From positions 1,026,240-1,090,239 of the forward strand of contig NZ_KB976986.1 of assembly GCF_000399665.1 (NCBI RefSeq): DNA of 64,000 bases, given 5' to 3'. The translations under genes were made by a program, and so were the position numbers. The notes below the pieces were generated by a model, which was given only the letters and a program-made list of their open reading frames with translations, was not told the DNA's origin and did no database searches. Of this stretch, positions 1 to 9,894 are shown in pieces. Source of the DNA: Acinetobacter calcoaceticus ANC 3811. Lineage in GTDB: Bacteria; Pseudomonadota; Gammaproteobacteria; Pseudomonadales; Moraxellaceae. The first letter of the stretch is position 1. Every line of letters begins with the position of its first letter.

Positions 1-2
1 TG

Positions 3-1268
3 TTAGAGTCTAAACAGGGTTCGGCTAGTGCAAGTGAATTAGAATATGAATTGGAATATGCAATTCAACATTTAGACAAGCGTGATGAGCACGCCTGTAG
101 TTTATCACTTCCTGTACAAATACTTATAAAACATGAATCGAGCACATGGTTTGGTTTTTTAGATGATATCGTTCCTTCTGGTGCTGCACGACGTTATTGG
201 GTGAGTTATCTAGACTTACAACGTTTAACTCATGCAGAGCAAGATAGTATCTTATTAGAAAAAGGGGGTATTGCTCCTGTTGGTAATTTACGGATTAAAG
301 AAGCACTTCCACCTATAAATCCTGACTCAACCTTACACTTACGTTATTTCAGTAAGGAAGATGTGGCTGATCGTAATGTTGATTTCCTTGAGTACGCTCA
401 GCAAATGGGTGCGATTAGCGGTGGTGCAACTGGTGCCGGTGGAGAAGCGCCCAAATTACTTATTCGTGTTTCGCCCGATCAAAAAGTCTGGATTGATACA
501 TACCAAGAAAATTTCGATCAACCAGATCAACATTATTTAGTTAAATTCCCAAGAAATAAACGCAGTGAAATTGATTGCGACATTGTCAGAGCTGAATATT
601 ATTACTATCAAATACTCAACGAATTAGGTTTTGATACGATTGAGACAACTCAAATGAAGCTCATTGAAGGTACAAAGTATCCTTCTTTGTGGCTTCCAAG
701 ATTTGACACAGAATGGCGTAATCAACAGTGGCACCGTCATGGTTTGGAATCTGTTTATTCGGTACTAAATAAGTCTTCAGGTAGCCATCTTAATCATTTT
801 GAAGTTATAGAGAATCTATGTAATTTACTGACTCACATCAATTCAGATTTTGATGCTTCACAATTCATCTGTGAGTGGTTACAAAGAGATTTGCTTAATA
901 TTATTTTCGGTAATTCAGACAATCATGGTCGTAACACATCTTTTCTAAAAAAATCAGGAAAAATTTCTCTTTCTCCTATTTATGATTTTGCACCCATGAA
1001 AGCCGATCCAGAAGTAGTGATTAGATCGACTACGTGGGGAAGTCCTTATGAAGAAGGTGGTGAGTATCGTTGGGCTCAAATTACCCAAAAACTTGCACCT
1101 TGGTGTGATCCTGATTTGTCTATAGGTGCATTAAAATCATTGGCCACTAATCTGGTTGGACTAAAACAACGCTTAATCGATAAAGGTGTACCTAAACAGA
1201 TTATTGAAATGCCAGCACTTTCATTTGACTATATAGAAGCTAAATTGAAAAGATGGGAGCTGTTATGA
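3..1268 (+). CDS. HipA-family serine/threonine kinase toxin (5' partial)
   Basis: The reading frame is open from base 3, so the true start lies outside the window; the first possible internal start is a TTG at 51. The product resembles HipA-type kinases, closest to the YjjJ branch. There is a Gly/Ala-rich stretch followed by GEAPKLLI near residues 122-137 (counted from 51), an N-S-D-N-H-G-R-N catalytic loop near residue 288, and a Y-D-F-A-P metal-binding (DFG-like) motif near 313. Known HipA proteins phosphorylate glutamyl-tRNA synthetase or related targets and cause growth arrest. The target here is not known. It overlaps the next gene, a HipB-like regulator, by 16 bp, so the two are translationally coupled. 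The order toxin then antitoxin is the reverse of E. coli hipBA. The HipA family is clear; the toxin role is inferred. Confidence 0.85.
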   Translation, partial: LESKQGSASASELEYELEYAIQHLDKRDEHACSLSLPVQILIKHESSTWFGFLDDIVPSGAARRYWVSYLDLQRLTHAEQDSILLEKGGIAPVGNLRIKEALPPINPDSTLHLRYFSKEDVADRNVDFLEYAQQMGAISGGATGAGGEAPKLLIRVSPDQKVWIDTYQENFDQPDQHYLVKFPRNKRSEIDCDIVRAEYYYYQILNELGFDTIETTQMKLIEGTKYPSLWLPRFDTEWRNQQWHRHGLESVYSVLNKSSGSHLNHFEVIENLCNLLTHINSDFDASQFICEWLQRDLLNIIFGNSDNHGRNTSFLKKSGKISLSPIYDFAPMKADPEVVIRSTTWGSPYEEGGEYRWAQITQKLAPWCDPDLSIGALKSLATNLVGLKQRLIDKGVPKQIIEMPALSFDYIEAKLKRWELL

Positions 1269-1573
1269 ATATGAAAAATCAGACTCAAGATCGTCAGCAA
1301 GTTCTCATCGATTTATATAAACAATATTTATTTAATGAAATTACGCTTGGGCAATTGTTGACGTATTTGCGAAAGAACGTATTGAATTTATCCCAAGAAC
1401 AATATGCTGCTTTGGTTGGAATAAGTCGTCGGACTTTAACTGATATTGAGCAGGATAAAGGTAAACTTACTCAATCTGTGTTAGATAAAGTATTTAAGCC
1501 GCTTGGTTTAAAAGCAGGGCTTGTACCGACACATGAACATATTGTTGGTAAAATTATAAAACCATCTGAGTAG
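1253..1573 (+). CDS. HipB-like XRE-family antitoxin/regulator
   Basis: This 106-aa protein has a helix-turn-helix of the Cro/C1 (XRE) type at about residues 47-75 (sequence around LSQEQYAALVGISRRTLTDIE). Its start overlaps the end of the HipA-like gene; an internal ATG at 1265 is equally possible and lies right at the hipA stop. HipB proteins bind and neutralise HipA and repress the operon. Pairing with the upstream kinase supports that role. An N-terminal extension of about 40 residues precedes the HTH. Confidence 0.8.
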   Translation: MGAVMNMKNQTQDRQQVLIDLYKQYLFNEITLGQLLTYLRKNVLNLSQEQYAALVGISRRTLTDIEQDKGKLTQSVLDKVFKPLGLKAGLVPTHEHIVGKIIKPSE

Positions 1574-1689
1574 TTAACTATATCTTTCTATAAATTATTT
1601 TAAATATAGAGAACTCTTAAAAACTTTTACTCAGTAAAGAAAAAAATGAGTAACATGAAACCTTAGAAGATTTATCACACATAACATCT

Positions 1690-2097
1690 ATGAAGAAAAA
1701 CTCAAAGCTTGACCAAGATAAACTCTTTATTAAATTGTTATTTAAGTCTAACTCTGAAGTGACGGAGGATGAAATTGAGTACTATCGAAAATATCCTGAT
1801 CAGATCGATCAAGTCACAGCTCCCCTAAACATTCATAAAATATTCTTGTGGGCTGGTGCTTTATTGGGCGTTATCGTGGTGGCCATAGCTAAATTTCTTA
1901 AATTTTCTGGCACCTTAGATTTCCTATCTGAAGGCGTATTAGAGTTTGTTATAGATATTATTTATGAAACGGGCATTGCTTTAATTGGAGCCGCAGCTAC
2001 AGCCTTTATGCTGGGTGTTTTATTGAATAAGCAACAAGAAAATGCTACAAAATGGCGTGAAGAAATTCGTAGAAGAGTAAAAGAGAGTGAAGAATAA
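1690..2097 (+). CDS. Small membrane protein of unknown function
   Basis: The 135-aa product has two predicted membrane helices, at about residues 51-68 (FLWAGALLGVIVVAIAKF) and 93-110 (GIALIGAAATAFMLGVLL). The N-terminus is charged and soluble. The C-terminal tail is strongly charged, rich in Lys/Arg/Glu and likely helical. I recognise no family. It follows the hip pair by 116 bp and converges with adeS. The intervening bases 1574-1689 are AT-rich with no clear terminator. Confidence 0.6.
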   Translation: MKKNSKLDQDKLFIKLLFKSNSEVTEDEIEYYRKYPDQIDQVTAPLNIHKIFLWAGALLGVIVVAIAKFLKFSGTLDFLSEGVLEFVIDIIYETGIALIGAAATAFMLGVLLNKQQENATKWREEIRRRVKESEE

Positions 2098-2114
2098 ATT
2101 TATAACTCAGCGTT

Positions 2115-3185
2115 TTACTTATCCATTAAAATTTTTATAGTGAAAGTGCTTTTTGAGCCATGATTGCTATAGTGAATAGAACCTTTAAGCGCAATCACAA
2201 TCGCATGTACAACAGCTAATCCCAAACCTGTGCCACCAAACTCTTTATTTCTTGACTCTTCTAATCTAAAAAAGGGTTTAAACAGATCATCTTGGAACTC
2301 AGTTGCAATACCGGGGCCTTCATCTTCAATTTTTAATATCCAGTTGTCTGCAACCACTTCTGAAGAGATTTTAAGTTTTCCTGCATTTGAATAACGAATT
2401 GAGTTATCAATTAAGGCAATTAAGACTTGCTCAATACGGCGACGATCACAAAATACAGGAGTTGTGGTTAAATCAAGTTCTGGCTTTAAGTTTGCTTGCT
2501 CTAAGCGGTCTTCAAAGGCCTTGAGAACTTTTTCAATCACAGACTTAAAGTCTAATAATTCATAATTTAATCTTAACTGTTGATTCTCAACTAAACTTAT
2601 TGTTCGTAAGTCTTCTACTAAGTGAGATAAACCTTCAACTTGATTTAAGAGGCTTTTAAATAGAATTTCATCAGGCTTAAAAACGCCGTCGATTATACCT
2701 TGTAGGCGGCCTTGTAAAATTGTGATTGGAGTTCTTAATTCATGAGCGATGGCAGCATTCCAAACCTGTGCGTTTTCCACAGAGACTTCTAGTTTTTGAG
2801 CCATGTCATTAAAATTGTGTAAAAGCTCGGACATTTCAGCTGAGTGAATTCTGTTGTCATAAGCTCTAGCAGAGAGATCGCCCTGACTAATTTTTTTGGC
2901 TGCTTCGGCTAAGAAATTAATGGGTAGAATAAAGCGTTTTGCGAGATGCATGCCAATCACAAGTGAAATCAGACAGCCACAGAAAATGACGGCAGACATC
3001 CAAATCCAATCTATGAAATGAAATTCTGTCCAATCCTCTTGTAGGGTATCTAAAGTCAGCCAACCTTTTTCGATGGCAAAGTTATAAATGAAATAACCTA
3101 ATAAAACTGAAAACAGGGTAACGCTTAAATTAACAATACTGAAAGCAATAAAAAGCTGCTTACTGATTCCTAACTTACTTTTCAT
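2115..3185 (-). CDS. adeS: AdeS sensor histidine kinase of the AdeABC efflux system
   Basis: This is the membrane sensor kinase that phosphorylates AdeR. I chose the ATG at 3185, which has an AGGAAA ribosome site; an in-frame ATG at 3203 lacks one. That gives 356 aa. Visible parts are a first membrane helix at about 10-35, a short periplasmic loop, a second helix at about 60-80, a HAMP segment, the H-box IAHELRTP (phospho-acceptor His148), an N-box D-N-S-I-R-Y and G-boxes D-E-G-P-G and G-G-T-G-L-G-L. Gly30 and the Thr after the H-box Arg (equivalent to Thr153 of A. baumannii AdeS) are wild type. Known resistance mutations at those positions are therefore absent. It is transcribed with adeR, 32 bp downstream of it. 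Confidence 0.95.
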   Translation of the reverse strand: MKSKLGISKQLFIAFSIVNLSVTLFSVLLGYFIYNFAIEKGWLTLDTLQEDWTEFHFIDWIWMSAVIFCGCLISLVIGMHLAKRFILPINFLAEAAKKISQGDLSARAYDNRIHSAEMSELLHNFNDMAQKLEVSVENAQVWNAAIAHELRTPITILQGRLQGIIDGVFKPDEILFKSLLNQVEGLSHLVEDLRTISLVENQQLRLNYELLDFKSVIEKVLKAFEDRLEQANLKPELDLTTTPVFCDRRRIEQVLIALIDNSIRYSNAGKLKISSEVVADNWILKIEDEGPGIATEFQDDLFKPFFRLEESRNKEFGGTGLGLAVVHAIVIALKGSIHYSNHGSKSTFTIKILMDK

Positions 3186-3217
3186 AAAATATTTCCTAGC
3201 CATATTTTTAATATTAT

Positions 3218-3961
3218 TTAGACGTCATCTTTTACAGCTAGTGGATTATCGAGTCGATATCCTACGCCACGCACATTAACTAACATGTGGAGTATTCCTT
3301 GTTCTTCTAGTTTTTTTCTAAGCTTACTCACATGGCTATCTACAGTTCGTTCTAGAGCATCACTATCGTTCATGCAATGATTCATAAGTTCACCACGGGT
3401 AAAGACTTTGTGGGGCTGATCGATCATGAAGGAAATAATTTTATATTCAGTCAGAGTGAGATTAAGCAATATTTTCTTATTTTGAGAATGCAGATAAACA
3501 CTATGCGTATCTGTATCAATTTCAATATCTTTGTAGACCTTATTTTTATGAGATGTCTTATTTGTTAATTGAGTGCGTCTTAAGACTGCCTGAACTCTAG
3601 CGATCACTTCATTAGGGTTAAATGGTTTTACAACAAAGTCATCTGCACCAATTCGTAATGCCATGACCTTATCAATATCTTGATCTAGTGCTGTTAGCAT
3701 AATCACGGGCGTTTGAGCTTTTTGGCGTATTTTATTTAACACTTCCCAGCCGTTAAGCTCAGGTAATTTAATATCCAGTAAAATTAAATCAATGGGTTGG
3801 CTAGAGTGCAATTCAATCGCTTGCTTCCCATTCATAGCACGAATAACCGTCATTCCTTCACGTTTCAAGTAATTTTCAATAATGTCACCAATATCGTAAT
3901 CGTCCTCGACAACGAGGATAACTTTATCGTGACAATCAAAAGAAAAAGAACGATCAAACAT
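3218..3961 (-). CDS. adeR: AdeR OmpR-family response regulator
   Basis: The 247-aa regulator controls adeABC. Its receiver domain spans residues 1-125, with the acidic pair D20/D21, phospho-acceptor D63 (in LLDIKLP) and the conserved Lys112. A winged-helix DNA-binding domain of the OmpR/PhoB type occupies about 140-240. D20, A91 and P116, positions altered in published A. baumannii overexpressers, are all wild type. It lies divergent from adeA, with 144 bp between starts holding the probable AdeR operator. Recognition is by near-identity to AdeR as I remember it. Confidence 0.95.
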   Translation of the reverse strand: MFDRSFSFDCHDKVILVVEDDYDIGDIIENYLKREGMTVIRAMNGKQAIELHSSQPIDLILLDIKLPELNGWEVLNKIRQKAQTPVIMLTALDQDIDKVMALRIGADDFVVKPFNPNEVIARVQAVLRRTQLTNKTSHKNKVYKDIEIDTDTHSVYLHSQNKKILLNLTLTEYKIISFMIDQPHKVFTRGELMNHCMNDSDALERTVDSHVSKLRKKLEEQGILHMLVNVRGVGYRLDNPLAVKDDV

Positions 3962-4017
3962 AGAAATTTGGCTAGATAAAATATTTCAAATCATCATACG
4001 CTAAATTATCAGTATTT

Positions 4018-4035
4018 CTCCACAGTTACTCCACA
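4018..4035. promoter_or_regulatory. Probable AdeR direct-repeat operator between adeR and adeA
   Basis: CTCCACA occurs at 4018-4024 and again at 4029-4035, an 11-bp period in the adeR-adeA spacer. AdeR has been reported to bind a direct-repeat motif in this spacer of A. baumannii. The position and repeat architecture fit; I have not compared it base by base with the published site. Confidence 0.65.
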
Positions 4036-4105
4036 CTTTAGTGACGATCGCTACACACTCATCAAAAATAATGTCAGCATCGAAAACTCACTTGGTTTGG
4101 ACAGT

Positions 4106-5296
4106 ATGCAAAAGCATCTTTTACTTCCTTTATTTTTATCTATTGGGCTGATATTACAGGGGTGTGGTTCAAAAGAAGCGGCTCAAGCTGAGCCAGCACC
4201 AGCGAAAGTAAGTGTATTAAGCATTCAATCGCAATCAGTTAATTTTAGTGAAAATCTTCCTGCACGTGTGCATGCATTCCGTACTGCTGAAATACGGCCA
4301 CAAGTCGGAGGAATTATTGAAAGAGTTTTATTTAAACAAGGTAGTGAAGTTAGAGCAGGGCAAGCTTTATATAAAATTAATTCAGAAACTTTTGAAGCAG
4401 ATGTAAATAGCAATAGAGCTTCACTCAATAAAGCTGAGGCAGAGGTTACGAGACTAAAAGTTCAGTTAGATCGTTACGAACAACTCTTACCAAGTAATGC
4501 AATTAGTAAGCAAGAAGTGAGTAATGCTCAAGCTCAATATCGTCAGGCGCTTGCTGATGTCGCGCAAATGAAAGCTTTGCTCACCAGACAAAATTTGAAT
4601 CTGCAATATGCAACTGTTCGAGCGCCGATCTCGGGTCGTATCGGGCAATCTTTTGTCACTGAAGGCGCATTGGTTGGTCAAGGCGATACGAACACCATGG
4701 CCACAATCCAACAGATTGATAAAGTCTACGTCGATGTAAAGCAATCAATTAGTGAATATGAGCGTCTACAAGCAGCTTTAAAAACTGGTGAGTTGTCTGC
4801 AAACAGTGAAAAAACTGTGCGTATTTCTAATAGCCAAGGACAACAATATAACGTCACAGCAAAAATGCTGTTTGAAGATATTAATGTTGACCCTGAAACG
4901 GGTGATGTGACTTTCCGTATTGAAGTAAATAATACCGAGAGAGAATTACTTCCTGGTATGTATGTGCGAGTCAATATTGACCGAGCTTCTATTCCACAAG
5001 CCTTATTAGTTCCAGCTCAAGCGATTCAACGCAATATCAATGGTGAACCTCAGGTATATGTGATTAATCCAAAAGGATTGGCTGAAGTTCGTCCTATTGA
5101 AATTGGACAGCAATATGAACAGTACTATATCGCCAACAAAGGCTTAAAAGTCGGTGACAAAATCGTTGTTGAAGGCGTTGAACGTATCAAGCCAAATCAA
5201 AAACTAGCAATGACGATCTGGAAAAAGCCTGCATCAGAAAATAATGCTTCAAATGTAGAAACAAAACCGTCTACAAATCAAGGAGCTCAACCATGA
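4106..5296 (+). CDS. adeA: AdeA periplasmic adaptor lipoprotein of the AdeABC efflux pump
   Basis: This membrane fusion protein (396 aa from ATG 4106; a TTG at 4097 is a less likely start) bridges AdeB and the outer membrane channel. It has a lipoprotein signal ending L-Q-G-C (lipidated Cys20). This is followed by an RND-type lipoyl half-motif (IRPQVGGIIERVLF), a coiled-coil hairpin around 90-150 and the second lipoyl half (YATVRAPISGRIG). Beta-barrel and membrane-proximal regions follow. Its stop overlaps the adeB start (ATGA, 5293-5296), so the two are coupled. AdeABC exports aminoglycosides, tigecycline and other drugs in A. baumannii. Confidence 0.95.
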   Translation: MQKHLLLPLFLSIGLILQGCGSKEAAQAEPAPAKVSVLSIQSQSVNFSENLPARVHAFRTAEIRPQVGGIIERVLFKQGSEVRAGQALYKINSETFEADVNSNRASLNKAEAEVTRLKVQLDRYEQLLPSNAISKQEVSNAQAQYRQALADVAQMKALLTRQNLNLQYATVRAPISGRIGQSFVTEGALVGQGDTNTMATIQQIDKVYVDVKQSISEYERLQAALKTGELSANSEKTVRISNSQGQQYNVTAKMLFEDINVDPETGDVTFRIEVNNTERELLPGMYVRVNIDRASIPQALLVPAQAIQRNINGEPQVYVINPKGLAEVRPIEIGQQYEQYYIANKGLKVGDKIVVEGVERIKPNQKLAMTIWKKPASENNASNVETKPSTNQGAQP

Positions 5297-8200
5297 TGTC
5301 TCAATTTTTTATTCGACGTCCTGTTTTTGCATGGGTCATCGCAATTTTCATTATATTGTTTGGATTACTTAGTATTCCAAAACTGCCAATTGCTCGTTTC
5401 CCTAGTGTAGCTCCGCCTCAAGTCAACATTAGTGCGACTTATCCGGGAGCAACTGCCAAAACGATTAACGATAGTGTTGTTACCTTAATTGAGCGAGAGC
5501 TATCGGGTGTAAAAAATCTACTTTATTATAGTGCGACAACGGATACTTCGGGCACAGCAGAAATTTCTGCAACCTTCAAACCGGGTACAGATATCGAAAT
5601 GGCTCAGGTTGATGTCCAGAATAAAATCAAGAGTATTGAATCACGGTTACCACAGGTTGTACGTCAGCAAGGTTTACAGGTTGAAGCCTCATCTTCAGGT
5701 TTCTTGATGCTGGTCGGTATTAACTCGCCTAATGGACAATATTCAGAAGTAGATTTAAGTGATTATCTGGTTCGAAATGTCGTAGAAGAACTAAAGCGTG
5801 TTGAAGGCGTTGGTAAAGTCCAATCTTTCGGGGCAGAGAAAGCTTTACGCATTTGGGTCGATCCAAATAAATTGGTTTCCTATGGTTTATCAATTAGCGA
5901 TGTAAACAATGCAATTCGTGAAAATAATGTTGAAATTGCACCGGGGCGCCTAGGCGATTTACCTGCAAATAAAGGTCAACTGATTACGATTCCATTGTCA
6001 GCGCAAGGTCAGCTATCAAGTGTTGAGCAATTTAGAAATATCAGCTTAAAAAGCAAAACCAACGGAAGTATAATTCGTCTATCCGATGTCGCAAATGTTG
6101 AAATTGGATCACAAGCCTACAACTTTGCTATTTTAGAAAATGGTAAACCCGCTACCGCTGCTGCAATCCAGTTAAGCCCGGGTGCTAACGCCGTAAAAAC
6201 AGCGGAAGGTATTAAAGCAAAAATTGAAGAATTAAAGTTGAACTTACCAGAGGGTATGCAGTTTAGTATTCCTTACGACACCGCGCCGTTTGTTAAAATT
6301 TCAATTGAAAAGGTAATTCATACATTACTTGAAGCGATGGTTCTGGTTTTTATTGTGATGTATTTATTCTTACACAATGTACGCTATACGCTTATTCCTG
6401 CGATTGTTGCACCTATTGCATTACTCGGTACTTTTACCGTGATGTTGCTTGCTGGCTTTTCGATTAACGTGCTCACCATGTTCGGTATGGTGCTTGCCAT
6501 CGGGATTATTGTCGACGATGCGATTGTCGTCGTTGAAAACGTCGAAAGGATTATGGCGACCGAGGGATTAAATCCTAAAGAAGCGACCTTTAAGGCAATG
6601 AAAGAGATTACCAGTCCTATTATTGGTATTACCTTGGTATTGTCTGCTGTATTTTTACCAATGGCTTTTACGAGTGGTTCAGTCGGAATCATTTATAAAC
6701 AATTTACACTGACCATGTCCGTGTCTATTTTATTCTCGGCTTTGTTGGCACTCATTTTAACACCTGCACTTTGTGCAACCATTTTAAAACCTATTGATGG
6801 CCATCATCAGAAGAAAGGCTTCTTTGCATGGTTTGATCGTAGCTTTGATAAAGTGACGAAAAAGTATGAACTGATGCTACTTAAAATCATCAAGCATACT
6901 GTTCCAGTGATGATGATCTTTGTGGTGATTACAGGCATTACTTTTGCTGGAATGAAGTATTGGCCAACAGCATTTATGCCAGAGGAAGATCAAGGCTGGT
7001 TTATGACATCTTTCCAGTTACCATCAGATGCAACGGCAGCGCGTACACGAAATGTAGTGAGTGAATTTGAAAACTCCCTTAAAAATAATCCAGATGTCAA
7101 AAGTAATACGACGATTATGGGATGGGGTTTTAGTGGTGCAGGACAAAACGTAGGTGTTGCTTTCACGACCTTAAAAGATTTCAACGAGCGAACTTCTTCG
7201 GCAACTGAAATGACAAATGCAGTCAATGCATCAATGGCGAACAGTTCGGAAGGTGAAACAATGGCGGTTCTTCCACCTGCTATTGATGAACTGGGTACAT
7301 TCTCAGGCTTTAGTTTACGTTTACAAGATCGTGCGAACTTAGGTATGCCTGCATTATTGGCTGCTCAAGACCAACTTATGCAGATGGCTGCCAAGAACAA
7401 AAAGTTCTATATGGTGTGGAATGAAGGTTTACCACAAGGCGACAATATTTCTTTAAAAATTGACCGTGAAAAGCTTAATACCCTTGGTGTTAAATTCTCA
7501 GACGTTTCAGACATCATTTCAACCTCAATGGGTTCAATGTATATCAATGACTTCCCAAATCAGGGTCGTATGCAACAAGTGATTGTACAGGTTGAAGCTA
7601 AATCACGTATGCAACTCAAAGATATCTTGAACTTGAAAGTGATGGGTTCAAGCGGCCAATTGGTTTCTTTGTCTGAAGTAGTAACACCTCAATGGAACAA
7701 AGCGCCGCAACAATATAACCGTTACAACGGACGACCATCTTTAAGTATTGCCGGTATTCCTAGCTTCGATACATCTTCAGGCGTGGCAATGCGTGAAATG
7801 GAACAGTTGATTGCTAAGTTGCCTAAAGGTATTGGCTATGAATGGACTGGTATTTCTCTACAAGAAAAGCAGTCTGAATCTCAAATGGCCTTTTTACTTG
7901 GTTTATCAATGTTAGTGGTGTTTCTTGTGTTGGCTGCACTCTATGAAAGCTGGGCGATTCCACTATCTGTGATGTTGGTTGTTCCACTTGGTATTTTTGG
8001 TGCAATCATTGCCATTATGTCGAGAGGTCTAATGAATGATGTGTTCTTCAAAATTGGACTCATTACGATTATTGGTCTATCCGCAAAGAACGCCATCTTG
8101 ATTGTTGAGTTTGCAAAAATGCTTAAAGAGGAAGGCATGAGTTTGATTGAAGCCACAGTTGCAGCAGCTAAACTTCGTTTACGACCAATCTTGATGACTT

Positions 8201-8400
8201 CTCTTGCTTTTACATGCGGTGTAATTCCTCTTGTGATTGCAACAGGTGCGAGTTCTGAGACTCAACATGCATTAGGTACTGGTGTATTTGGGGGCATGAT
8301 CTCGGCAACGATTCTGGCTATTTTCTTTGTTCCCGTGTTCTTTATCTTCATTTTGGGCGCCGTGGAAAAGCTAACTTCTAAGAAAAAAATCTCATCTTAA
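5293..8400 (+). CDS. adeB: AdeB RND multidrug transporter
   Basis: The 1035-aa inner-membrane pump is the usual length for HAE1-type RND transporters. It begins FFIRRPVFAWVIAIF (first membrane helix). It shows the proton-relay acidic pair in TM4 (GIIVDDAIVVVENVER), the TM10 lysine in GLSAKNAILIVEF, and two large periplasmic loops. It uses the proton gradient to expel drugs through AdeA and AdeC. The second of two adjacent ATGs (MMSQ) could also be the start. Sequence is very close to A. baumannii AdeB as remembered, with scattered substitutions. Confidence 0.96.
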   Translation: MMSQFFIRRPVFAWVIAIFIILFGLLSIPKLPIARFPSVAPPQVNISATYPGATAKTINDSVVTLIERELSGVKNLLYYSATTDTSGTAEISATFKPGTDIEMAQVDVQNKIKSIESRLPQVVRQQGLQVEASSSGFLMLVGINSPNGQYSEVDLSDYLVRNVVEELKRVEGVGKVQSFGAEKALRIWVDPNKLVSYGLSISDVNNAIRENNVEIAPGRLGDLPANKGQLITIPLSAQGQLSSVEQFRNISLKSKTNGSIIRLSDVANVEIGSQAYNFAILENGKPATAAAIQLSPGANAVKTAEGIKAKIEELKLNLPEGMQFSIPYDTAPFVKISIEKVIHTLLEAMVLVFIVMYLFLHNVRYTLIPAIVAPIALLGTFTVMLLAGFSINVLTMFGMVLAIGIIVDDAIVVVENVERIMATEGLNPKEATFKAMKEITSPIIGITLVLSAVFLPMAFTSGSVGIIYKQFTLTMSVSILFSALLALILTPALCATILKPIDGHHQKKGFFAWFDRSFDKVTKKYELMLLKIIKHTVPVMMIFVVITGITFAGMKYWPTAFMPEEDQGWFMTSFQLPSDATAARTRNVVSEFENSLKNNPDVKSNTTIMGWGFSGAGQNVGVAFTTLKDFNERTSSATEMTNAVNASMANSSEGETMAVLPPAIDELGTFSGFSLRLQDRANLGMPALLAAQDQLMQMAAKNKKFYMVWNEGLPQGDNISLKIDREKLNTLGVKFSDVSDIISTSMGSMYINDFPNQGRMQQVIVQVEAKSRMQLKDILNLKVMGSSGQLVSLSEVVTPQWNKAPQQYNRYNGRPSLSIAGIPSFDTSSGVAMREMEQLIAKLPKGIGYEWTGISLQEKQSESQMAFLLGLSMLVVFLVLAALYESWAIPLSVMLVVPLGIFGAIIAIMSRGLMNDVFFKIGLITIIGLSAKNAILIVEFAKMLKEEGMSLIEATVAAAKLRLRPILMTSLAFTCGVIPLVIATGASSETQHALGTGVFGGMISATILAIFFVPVFFIFILGAVEKLTSKKKISS

Positions 8401-8478
8401 GTTAAATGCGTCAGGGGAAATACTTAATTTCCTCTGATGCATCCTATGCTCAACTCATTTTATTATTTGGAGAATACT

Positions 8479-9879
8479 ATGTCGAAAGCGGCAATCGTAT
8501 CTCGTGGAATCGTTGTTTCGGCACTTTCTGTTGCACTCGTCGCATGTGTAAATATGCAAGCACCACAGCCGACAGCGATTTCTCATATTCCTCAAAATTT
8601 TGCTCAGAATTCTTTAGGAACCACCATTGCGGAGAAAAGTTATAAAGAGTTTATTTCTGACCCTAAATTATTACAGGTCATTGAAATCGGCCTAAACAAT
8701 AATCGGGATTTACGGACTGCTACGCTTAATATTGAGCGCGTACAGCAACAATACCAAATCACAAAAAATAGTCAGCTCCCGACCATTGGCGTAACGGGAA
8801 ATGCAGTACGACAGGTTAGCCCATCTATTAACCCCAACAACCCAGTTTCTACATTTCAAGTGGGCTTAGGAATGACGGCCTATGAACTAGACTTTTGGGG
8901 CCGTGTTCAAAATTTAAAAGATGCTGCATTAAATAACTATCTTGCAACTCAAAGCGCCAAAGAAGCTGTGCAAATTGGTTTAATCAGTAACATCACGCAG
9001 GTCTGGTTAAATTATGCTTTTGCACAAGCAAATTTAAACCTTGCCGAGCAGACTTTAAAAGCACAAGTCGATGCTTATGAGCTTAACAAGAAGCGCTTTG
9101 ATGTCGGAATTGATAGTGAAGTACCATTAAAACAAGCACAAATTTCGGTAGAGACTGCTAGAAACGATGTTGCAACTTATAAGACCCAAATTCTACAGGC
9201 AAAAAATCTACTAGATTTGTTAGCAGGTTCTCCTGTTCCTCAAAACTTACTTCCAAATGATTCAATTAAAAATATTACCCTTGAGAAAAATTTTGCAGCG
9301 GGTTTACCAAGTGATTTGTTAAATCATCGTCCTGATCTTAAAGCGGCTGAATATAGCTTACGAGCGGCAGGAGCAAATATTGGTGCTGCGAAGGCGCGAA
9401 TGTTCCCAACCATAAGCCTTACTGGTTCTACAGGTTATGCATCGACTGAACTTAAAGATTTATTTAAGTCGGGGAATTTTGCATGGTCAATTGGCCCAAG
9501 CGTTGATCTACCAATTTTTGATTGGGGAGCAAGAAAGGCGGGTATCAAAATTGCTGAAATAGACCAAAAAGTTGCTTTATCAGAATATGAAAAGTCTATT
9601 CAAACAGCCTTTAAAGAAGTGAATGATGCTCTTGCTACACATGCACATATTGAAGAACGTCTAGATGCACAGCGCCGTTTAGTCTCTGCCACCTCCGCAA
9701 CATATAAACTTTCAATGGCGCGTTATAAAGCTGGAGTTGATAGTTATTTTACGGTTTTGGATGCACAACGTTCTGCGTATGCAGCACAGCAAGGCTTACT
9801 GGCACTTGAACAGGTAAAATTAAATAACCAGATTGAAATTTATAAAGTTTTAGGAGGGGGATTATCTAAAGAATCATAA
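8479..9879 (+). CDS. adeC: AdeC outer membrane channel lipoprotein
   Basis: This TolC/OprM-like channel (466 aa) starts at ATG 8479, which follows a TTGGAGA ribosome site; an ATG at 8437 would add 14 residues with no such site. The signal peptide ends in a lipobox (ALVAC, Cys23). Two OEP repeats follow, with typical motifs such as YELDFWGRV, HRPDL and F.VLDAQR.AYAAQQ. It lies 78 bp after adeB in the same operon. adeC is missing in a fraction of A. baumannii strains, so its presence makes this a complete tripartite system. Confidence 0.94.
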   Translation: MSKAAIVSRGIVVSALSVALVACVNMQAPQPTAISHIPQNFAQNSLGTTIAEKSYKEFISDPKLLQVIEIGLNNNRDLRTATLNIERVQQQYQITKNSQLPTIGVTGNAVRQVSPSINPNNPVSTFQVGLGMTAYELDFWGRVQNLKDAALNNYLATQSAKEAVQIGLISNITQVWLNYAFAQANLNLAEQTLKAQVDAYELNKKRFDVGIDSEVPLKQAQISVETARNDVATYKTQILQAKNLLDLLAGSPVPQNLLPNDSIKNITLEKNFAAGLPSDLLNHRPDLKAAEYSLRAAGANIGAAKARMFPTISLTGSTGYASTELKDLFKSGNFAWSIGPSVDLPIFDWGARKAGIKIAEIDQKVALSEYEKSIQTAFKEVNDALATHAHIEERLDAQRRLVSATSATYKLSMARYKAGVDSYFTVLDAQRSAYAAQQGLLALEQVKLNNQIEIYKVLGGGLSKES

Positions 9880-9894
9880 TAATTGTAATTCATA

